Below, piece after piece: positions 9,747 through 12,748 of a DNA stretch of 12,748 bases; within the stretch, counting starts at the first letter, position 1, and every line of letters begins with the position of its first letter. The stretch covers positions 1-12,748 of the forward strand of contig MU128950.1 in the NCBI GenBank assembly GCA_014904985.1, given 5' to 3'. Below the pieces are notes generated by a model that was given only the letters and a program-made list of their open reading frames with translations, was not told where the DNA came from and ran no database searches. Position numbers and translations under genes: made by a program. The stretch is from Hydnum rufescens UP504. Lineage: Eukaryota; Basidiomycota; Agaricomycetes; Cantharellales; Hydnaceae.

Positions 9747-9852
9747 CTAGAATATCAAAATATATGTTAGTTAAGGTATAATCAGCGCAAAAAGACCAGC
9801 TTTCGCTGGTCTTTTTGCGCGACTGTATCTATTGGGGGGGGGCAACACTCAC
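9747..9852 (-). other. Array intron L2 with hairpin B
   Basis: Minus-strand intron of 106 bp: donor AAG-GTGAGT, branch ACTAAC, acceptor TTCTAG. Hairpin B at 9785-9820 is perfect, with GAAA loop and the compensated pair GACCAGC / GCTGGTC in place of GAGCAGC / GCTGCTC. Hairpin A is at 9863-9888 (ACCACACCC / GGGTGTGGT). Confidence 0.8.
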
Positions 9853-9992
9853 CTTAAATAGTACCACACCCACCACAGCGGGTGTGGTTCCTGGGGCCAC
9901 CCATTGGGCGCTCCGTCATTTCTTTTGGTTTGGCTCTTGCCGTTCGGGCCCTCATCGTGCGGTGGTTTTCGTCTCAGGCCTTAGGCCATAAT

Positions 9993-10094
9993 CTAAAATA
10001 ATAAAAGCTATGTTAGTATAAGAGTTCAAAGTGGCACAAAAAGAGTAGCTTGTGCTACTCTTTTTGCGCTATTGTATCTACTGACAAAACTCAC
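9993..10094 (-). other. Array intron L1 with hairpin B
   Basis: First intron of the left arm, 102 bp: donor AAG-GTGAGT, branch ACTAAC, acceptor TTTTAG. Hairpin B at 10034-10069 has the compensated GAGTAGC / GCTACTC. Hairpin A at 10100-10131 is a perfect 14 bp stem with a 4-base loop. Confidence 0.8.
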
Positions 10095-10298
10095 CTTATG
10101 ACCACACACCCGCAGCAGCGGGTGTGTGGTCGTGTGGTTGTGGGTCGTCGTCGTCGTCCGGTTGTGGGATCGTCGTCGTTGTCCTTCTGTTGCTGGGTGT
10201 GGCTGCGTAGTTGCGAAATTCAACGCCGGCAATTGCCGATACTCAAGAAGCGCCCAAGTGCTGACGCTACAAGCACAATACAGATTGATAGCAAGCAT
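10095..10298 (-). CDS. Putative first coding exon, left arm
   Basis: An ATG at 10296-10298 opens 68 codons that end exactly in phase 0 at the donor of intron L1. The N-terminus, MLAINLYCACSVSTW, is nearly the same in the right arm and resembles MLGTIVYCACSASAW in the next copy at the window end. The start is short and mildly hydrophobic. I would not call it a signal peptide with confidence. The second half is Thr/His-rich and low in complexity. The next exon contains an early in-frame TAA, so no long protein follows. It may be a relic or chance frame. Confidence 0.3.
10139..10189 (+). repeat. GTC-rich short repeat in the left first exon
   Basis: GTCGTCGTCGTCGTCC and GTCGTCGTCGTTGTCC blocks with GGTTGTGGG between them. 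This replaces unrelated sequence at the matching position of the right arm, so it is an arm-specific expansion. Confidence 0.7.
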
Positions 10299-10403
10299 GT
10301 AGATGTGGAATATAGAATATACAATAAATATTTGTTTAAAAATGTGAAGAAGAGGATAAAAATGAGCCAGAGCTCAATAAGGGACGATATGCCTCATTGC
10401 AAA
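10299..10403 (-). promoter_or_regulatory. Conserved leader upstream of the left first exon
   Basis: Complement of the right-arm leader (one substitution in this stretch). Contains CTTATTGAGCTCTGGCTC, the pyrimidine block ATCCTCTTCTTCA, then an AT-rich run to the ATG. Conserved again at 12601-12695, where the copies are clearly diverged. Probably 5' leader or promoter; role inferred from position only. Confidence 0.4.
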
Positions 10404-10679
10404 GTGGATTAGATCACTTCTATGCATCAGAATTGGCCCAAATTTAAATATAGTGATGGTATATATACACCCTACATGGGCAAACCAATTATATCAGACG
10501 ATTCTGGCATTTTTCTATTTTTCATGCCTTCAATTCCCTAAATAGGGAATTGAAGGCGTGAAAAATAGAAAAATGCCAGAATCGTCTGATATAATTGGTT
10601 TCCCATGTAGGGTATATATATACCATCACTATATTTAAATTTGGGCCAATTCTGATGCATAGAAGTGATCTAATCCACT

Positions 10680-10783
10680 TTGCAATGAGGCATATCATCC
10701 CTTATTGAGCTCTGGCTCATTTTTATCCTCTTCTTCACATTTTTAAACAAATATTTATTGTATATTCTATATTCCACATCTAC
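10680..10783 (+). promoter_or_regulatory. Conserved leader upstream of the right first exon
   Basis: Same block reading rightward: CTTATTGAGCTCTGGCTC and ATCCTCTTCTTCA (to about 10738), then an AT-rich 45 bases to the ATG at 10784. About 32 of 37 bases of the block match the copy at 12611-12647. Possible promoter elements further upstream are TATATATATA near 10613-10622. Confidence 0.4.
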
Positions 10784-10963
10784 ATGCTTGCTATCAATCT
10801 GTATTGTGCTTGTAGCGTCAGCACTTGGGTGCTTCTTGAGTATCGGCAATTGCCGGTGTTGAATTTCGGATCTTTCTTCTCATCTCCGAAACCACAACAA
10901 ACAACCGCCTGGAAAGGCAAGCGCGCGACCACACACCCGCCACCGCGGGTGTGTGGTCATAAG
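10784..10963 (+). CDS. Putative first coding exon, right arm
   Basis: ATG opens 60 codons that end in phase 0 at the donor of intron R1, as in the left arm (68 codons). The start MLAINLYCACSVSTW is shared. The middle differs (SFFSSPKPQQTTAWKGK). The last residues (VCGHK) again match because they are encoded by hairpin A. An AGCAC-TTGG-GTGCT hairpin lies within the codons near 10820-10833. The next exon has TAG after nine codons, so a long product is not possible as it stands. Confidence 0.35.
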
Positions 10964-11068
10964 GTGAGTTTTTCTGCTAGTAGGTACGACAGTGCAAAAA
11001 GAGCAGCGAAAGCTGCTCTTTTTGCGCTGCTTTGAAACTCTTTACTAACGCGACTTTAATTATTCTAG
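10964..11068 (+). other. Array intron R1 with hairpin B
   Basis: First intron of the right arm, 105 bp: AAG-GTGAGT donor, ACTAAC branch, TTATTCTAG acceptor. Hairpin B core at 10994-11025 is a perfect 14 bp stem with a GAAA loop. Hairpin A at 10927-10958 is a perfect 14 bp stem with a CACC loop, five bases from the donor. Confidence 0.85.
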
Positions 11069-11390
11069 ATTGAGGCTTCGTTCAACACACGACGATAGCC
11101 CGCGAAATAACGAGAACCCAAATGGCAGCCCGACACGCGACCCACAGCAAGGGCCAACGCGTGAAATACGGCAGCACACCAAATGAGGACGCGACGCGGC
11201 AACGACGCGAGATATGGCACCGCGCCGAAAGAGGACACGACCCACAGCAACGCGGCAACGATGCGAAATACGGCACCACGTCAAATGGGGATGTGACCCA
11301 CGGCAATGTGCCAAACGAGGACGCGACCACGCCAAATGAGGGCCCCAGGAATCACACACCCGCCACGGCGGGTGTGTGGTCCCATATAAG
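11069..11390 (+). other. Internal exon R2 with ~55 bp subrepeats, no stable frame
   Basis: At 322 bases this is the longest array exon. It contains repeated blocks of about 55 bases around CGGCAACGACGCGAGATATGG-like and AAATGAGGACGCGACC-like motifs. All three forward frames hit stops near the start (TAG and TAA in phase 0), although one frame is open from 11122 to the donor. It ends in hairpin A (11351-11380). Confidence 0.55.
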
Positions 11391-11496
11391 GTGAGTCCCC
11401 ACCCCCAGTAGCTACAACCACGCAAAAAGAGCAGCGAAAGCTGCTCTTTTTGCGTGGTGTTTAATTTTTAACTAATTTAACAATATTATTTTATAG
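11391..11496 (+). other. Array intron R2 with hairpin B
   Basis: 106 bp: AAG-GTGAGT donor, ACTAAT branch, TTTTATAG acceptor. Hairpin B at 11417-11458 is the longest of the series: a perfect 19 bp stem (ACCACGCAAAAAGAGCAGC and its complement) with a GAAA loop. Confidence 0.85.
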
Positions 11497-11654
11497 GTAT
11501 TAACCATTCTCGCGAACCAATACCGACGCAGAACCCCCCGTACCCCCCTTATCGACGCCCGAACGACGGGGCACAGGGAGAACCCGTACGTACAAGCCGG
11601 AGTCTGCGCTCCCAGTACCCTACACCCGCCACAGCAGTTGTAGGGTGCTCCAAG

Positions 11655-11770
11655 GTAAGTTTTTATTTTTATTTTTTATTTCTGATTCTTGTGGCGCAAA
11701 AAGAGCAGCATGAGCTGCTCTTTTTGCGTTGCTTTGAATATTCATACTAACGATTCATTTATTATTCTAG
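11655..11770 (+). other. Array intron R3 with hairpin B
   Basis: 116 bp: CAAG-GTAAGT donor, T-rich tract, ACTAAC branch, TTATTCTAG acceptor. Hairpin B core at 11696-11727 is a 14 bp perfect stem with an ATGA loop. Hairpin A at 11617-11646 reads ACCCTACA / TGTAGGGT, a paired replacement of ACCACACA / TGTGTGGT. The exon before it is 11497-11654. Confidence 0.85.
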
Positions 11771-11859
11771 GTTGACTTGTCCAAGACACGACGAAAACCC
11801 ACGAAACAACGAGGGACCGAGCGGTAATGCGACACGCACCAACACGACACGCGACACAC

Positions 11860-11915
11860 AACACGCAACACGCAACACGCAACACGCAACACGCAACACG
11901 CAACACACAACACGC
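11860..11915 (+). repeat. AACACGC heptamer repeat inside exon R4
   Basis: Eight tandem copies of AACACGC (one reads AACACAC). With a seven-base unit every frame cycles through the same three-codon pattern (TQHATRN-like), so an open frame here proves nothing. Exon R4 is 11771-12020. Confidence 0.95.
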
Positions 11916-12020
11916 AACATGCACCAACGCGACACGCACCAACGCGAGACACGCAAACGCGCCAAATGAGGACCCCAGGTACCACACACCCGCCATAGCG
12001 GGTGTGTGGTACGATTTAAG

Positions 12021-12127
12021 GTGAGTCCCCGCACCCCAGTAGCTACACCCGCGCAAAAAGAGCAGCGAAAGCTGCTCTTTTTGCACTGCTTTGGATATTT
12101 GTACTAATATATCTTTTATTACTCTAG
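12021..12127 (+). other. Array intron R4 with hairpin B
   Basis: 107 bp: AAG-GTGAGT donor, ACTAAT branch, TTACTCTAG acceptor. Hairpin B core at 12053-12084 has a perfect 14 bp stem and GAAA loop. Hairpin A at 11980-12011 is a perfect 14 bp stem with a CATA loop. Confidence 0.85.
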
Positions 12128-12284
12128 ATTGTGGCCACAATGAAAACCCGCAAAACGAACAAGGGCCCAAATGGCAACACACCAAAGGGCGACGCAATGG
12201 ACGGCAACATGCCAAACGGCGACGCGACAAACGGCAATTCACCAGATGAGAACCGAACGCGCCCAACGAGTGGCCCTATATACG
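12128..12284 (+). other. Internal exon R5, open in one frame
   Basis: 157 bases between the R4 acceptor and the R5 donor. Phase 0 is open throughout and reads Asn/Gly/Pro-rich repeats (KGPNGNTPKGDAMDGNMPNG). It aligns with exons R2 and R4 only with single-base indels, so this frame is not shared. It lacks a clear hairpin A before the donor. Confidence 0.5.
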
Positions 12285-12392
12285 GTGAGTCCCCCCTGGT
12301 ATTTATTTTCCTTAGCTACATTGCGCAAGAAGAGCAGCCTCTGGCTGCTCTTCTTGGGTGCATGGGTGAGCCCCACTGGGCGAGCCTAGTGT
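12285..12392 (+). other. Array intron R5, terminal unit with hairpin B
   Basis: The GTGAGT donor is clear. The 3' end is not: CCTAG at 12388-12392 is one candidate, and there is no good branch site. Hairpin B at 12326-12356 has a perfect 14 bp stem with a TCT loop and shows compensation inside the A-tract (CAAGAAG / CTTCTTG for CAAAAAG / CTTTTTG). Confidence 0.6.
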
Positions 12393-12435
12393 ATATAATA
12401 ATAATAAATAAATGAATAAATAATAAATAAATAAT
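12393..12435 (+). repeat. AATAA-rich tract ending the right arm
   Basis: AATAATAATAAATAAATG-type repeats. The minus strand at 8182-8212 has the same kind of tract at the corresponding place in the left arm. It may provide polyadenylation signals or be a repeat tail. Confidence 0.6.
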
Positions 12436-12445
12436 CCTAATGGCT

Positions 12446-12520
12446 AGGGGCCCCAGGGGCCCCTGGGCTGCTTGACCGGCCCCCTCGACTGAATTGCAGG
12501 GGCCCCTGGGGGCCCCCTGG
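12446..12520. repeat. GGGGCCCC palindrome clusters, right end
   Basis: Two blocks, AGGGGCCCCAGGGGCCCC (12446-12463) and GCAGGGGCCCCTGGGGGCCC (12496-12515), which can fold on themselves and on each other. They match the cluster at 7941-7960. Confidence 0.75.
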
Positions 12521-12600
12521 GTCTGATATCTAGTTAGAGCATATAAATGCAACCCTTGAAGTATCTAGTTAGATACCGATAATTGGCTGACCAGGCTGGC

Positions 12601-12695
12601 GATCTCATGCCTTATTGACCTCTGACTCATTACCATCCTCTTCTTCAGGTTTTCCTGGACAATTTTTTATTATATAGTATTTATTTATAATATAC
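12601..12695 (+). promoter_or_regulatory. Leader of a third element copy
   Basis: CTTATTGACCTCTGACTCATT and CATCCTCTTCTTCA followed by AT-rich sequence to an ATG, homologous to 10690-10783 at clearly lower identity than between the palindrome arms. It shows that another rightward copy begins here, just after the CTAGTTAG motif (repeated at 12565-12572). Confidence 0.55.
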
Positions 12696-12748
12696 ATGCT
12701 TGGTACTATTGTGTACTGTGCTTGCAGCGCCAGCGCTTGGGCGCTCTG
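12696..12748 (+). CDS. Putative first coding exon of the third copy, cut by window end
   Basis: ATG opens MLGTIVYCACSASAWAL, aligned without gaps to MLAINLYCACSVSTWVL of the right arm. Three of the codon differences are silent. The AGCGC-TTGG-GCGCT hairpin near 12731-12744 compensates the AGCAC-TTGG-GTGCT form. Only 17 codons are visible. Confidence 0.35.
   Translation, partial: MLGTIVYCACSASAWAL

Larger units (their letters stand above)
10214..10868. repeat. 655 bp near-perfect palindrome at the arm junction
   Basis: Bases 10214-10541 are the reverse complement of 10542-10868, with about five substitutions and one indel (GGTTTGCCC against GGTTTCCC). All substitutions are transitions and four involve a CpG. 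The centre is CAATTCCCTAAATAGGGAATTG, minus its outer bases a 20-base near palindrome. Each arm carries a leader and first-exon start reading outward. Sequence on the two sides diverges abruptly beyond the ends. Confidence 0.93.
7878..12537. mobile_element. Composite head-to-head element built of double-hairpin intron units
   Basis: Two arms read outward from a palindrome centred near 10541. Both follow the same order: leader, small first exon, repeated exon-intron units with two hairpins each, an AATAA-rich tract (8182-8212 on the minus strand; 12393-12435 on the plus strand), GGGGCCCC palindromes (7941-7960; 12446-12520), and an outward-reading CTAGTTAG (7878-7885 as its complement; 12530-12537). 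Outside the palindrome the arms differ in sequence and unit number, so they are diverged relatives and not a simple mirror copy. There is no transposase, reverse transcriptase or Rep frame. The element looks non-autonomous and, since introns are kept, DNA-copied. The precise boundaries are inferred from the shared end motif. No target duplication is evident. Confidence 0.6.

Noticed and set aside
10214..10868. Assembly artefact from a fold-back read
   Set aside because: The two sides differ by several transitions and one indel, and the flanking arms are related but clearly diverged. Still worth confirming with long reads.
11352..12010. Conserved peptide HTPATAGVW in several exons
   Set aside because: It is encoded by hairpin A, whose conservation is explained by base pairing; frames around it are not shared.
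11742..12266. Long minus-strand frame with Cys/Val/Ala repeats
   Set aside because: It runs through the introns and the AACACGC repeat of the opposite strand; the codon pattern is from the heptamer.
9303..12356. Hairpins with T runs as rho-independent terminators
   Set aside because: They lie between a donor and a branch site in every unit, the T run is part of the stem, and the surroundings are eukaryotic.
8433..12392. Regularly spaced palindromic repeats resembling a CRISPR array
   Set aside because: Spacing is 220-430 bases, repeats vary, no cas genes, and the splice signals and eukaryotic context explain the order better.
7878..12537. Mitochondrial origin because of GC clusters and double hairpins
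   Set aside because: Mitochondrial double-hairpin elements look superficially alike, but GT-AG introns with CTAAC branch sites and multi-exon pseudogenes next door indicate nuclear DNA.

Overview
This window looks like nuclear DNA of a filamentous fungus, most likely an Agaricomycete (mushroom-forming basidiomycete). The evidence is 54-59 bp spliceosomal introns with GT(A/G)NGT donors and CTAAC-like branch sites, Ser/Pro/His-rich reading frames, abundant short tandem repeats, and heavy decay by transitions. This assignment is inference. No intact, recognisable gene is present. It reads as a repeat-rich accessory region.

Layout. (1) 1-2892: one long decayed reading frame (pseudogene A), kept in a single frame for about 2.9 kb but cut by TAA/TAG/TGA codons. 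It runs into a CCTCCTCACCAATCC minisatellite (2280-3122). (2) 3130-3977 and 4969-5213: further pieces of probably the same gene, split by a ~1 kb insertion (3978-4968). That insertion has ~220 bp inverted ends, each carrying a tRNA-like A-box/B-box pair, and a core of CCTCCAA and CATAC microsatellites. (3) 5220-5850: no convincing gene. (4) 5851-7881: pseudogene B, five exons with four good introns, two frameshifts and five premature stops. (5) 7878-12537: an unusual composite element. (6) From about 12590 to the end: the start of a further copy of that element.

The composite is the main discovery. It is two related arms placed head to head around a 655 bp near-perfect palindrome (10214-10868). 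Reading outward from the palindrome, each arm has a conserved leader, a small ATG-initiated first exon, a series of spliceosomal-type introns (five to the right, seven recognisable to the left), an AATAA-rich tract, GGGGCCCC palindromes, and a CTAGTTAG end motif. Nearly every unit carries two hairpins. Hairpin A (consensus ACCACACACCCGC / GCGGGTGTGTGGT) sits a few bases upstream of the donor site. Hairpin B (GCAAAAAGAGCAGC / GCTGCTCTTTTTGC, often with a GAAA loop) lies inside the intron between donor and branch site. Stem bases vary between units but pairing is restored by compensatory changes, so the structure itself appears to be selected or templated. The exons between the introns keep no common reading frame. 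I do not recognise this arrangement as a named element. It resembles an introner-like or double-hairpin non-autonomous element that carries its own introns, and therefore presumably spreads as DNA rather than through spliced RNA.

A common thread is decay by C-to-T (and G-to-A) transitions, mostly at CpG. It accounts for most differences between the palindrome arms and could account for the premature stops in both pseudogenes. This fits a region under cytosine methylation or a RIP-like process.
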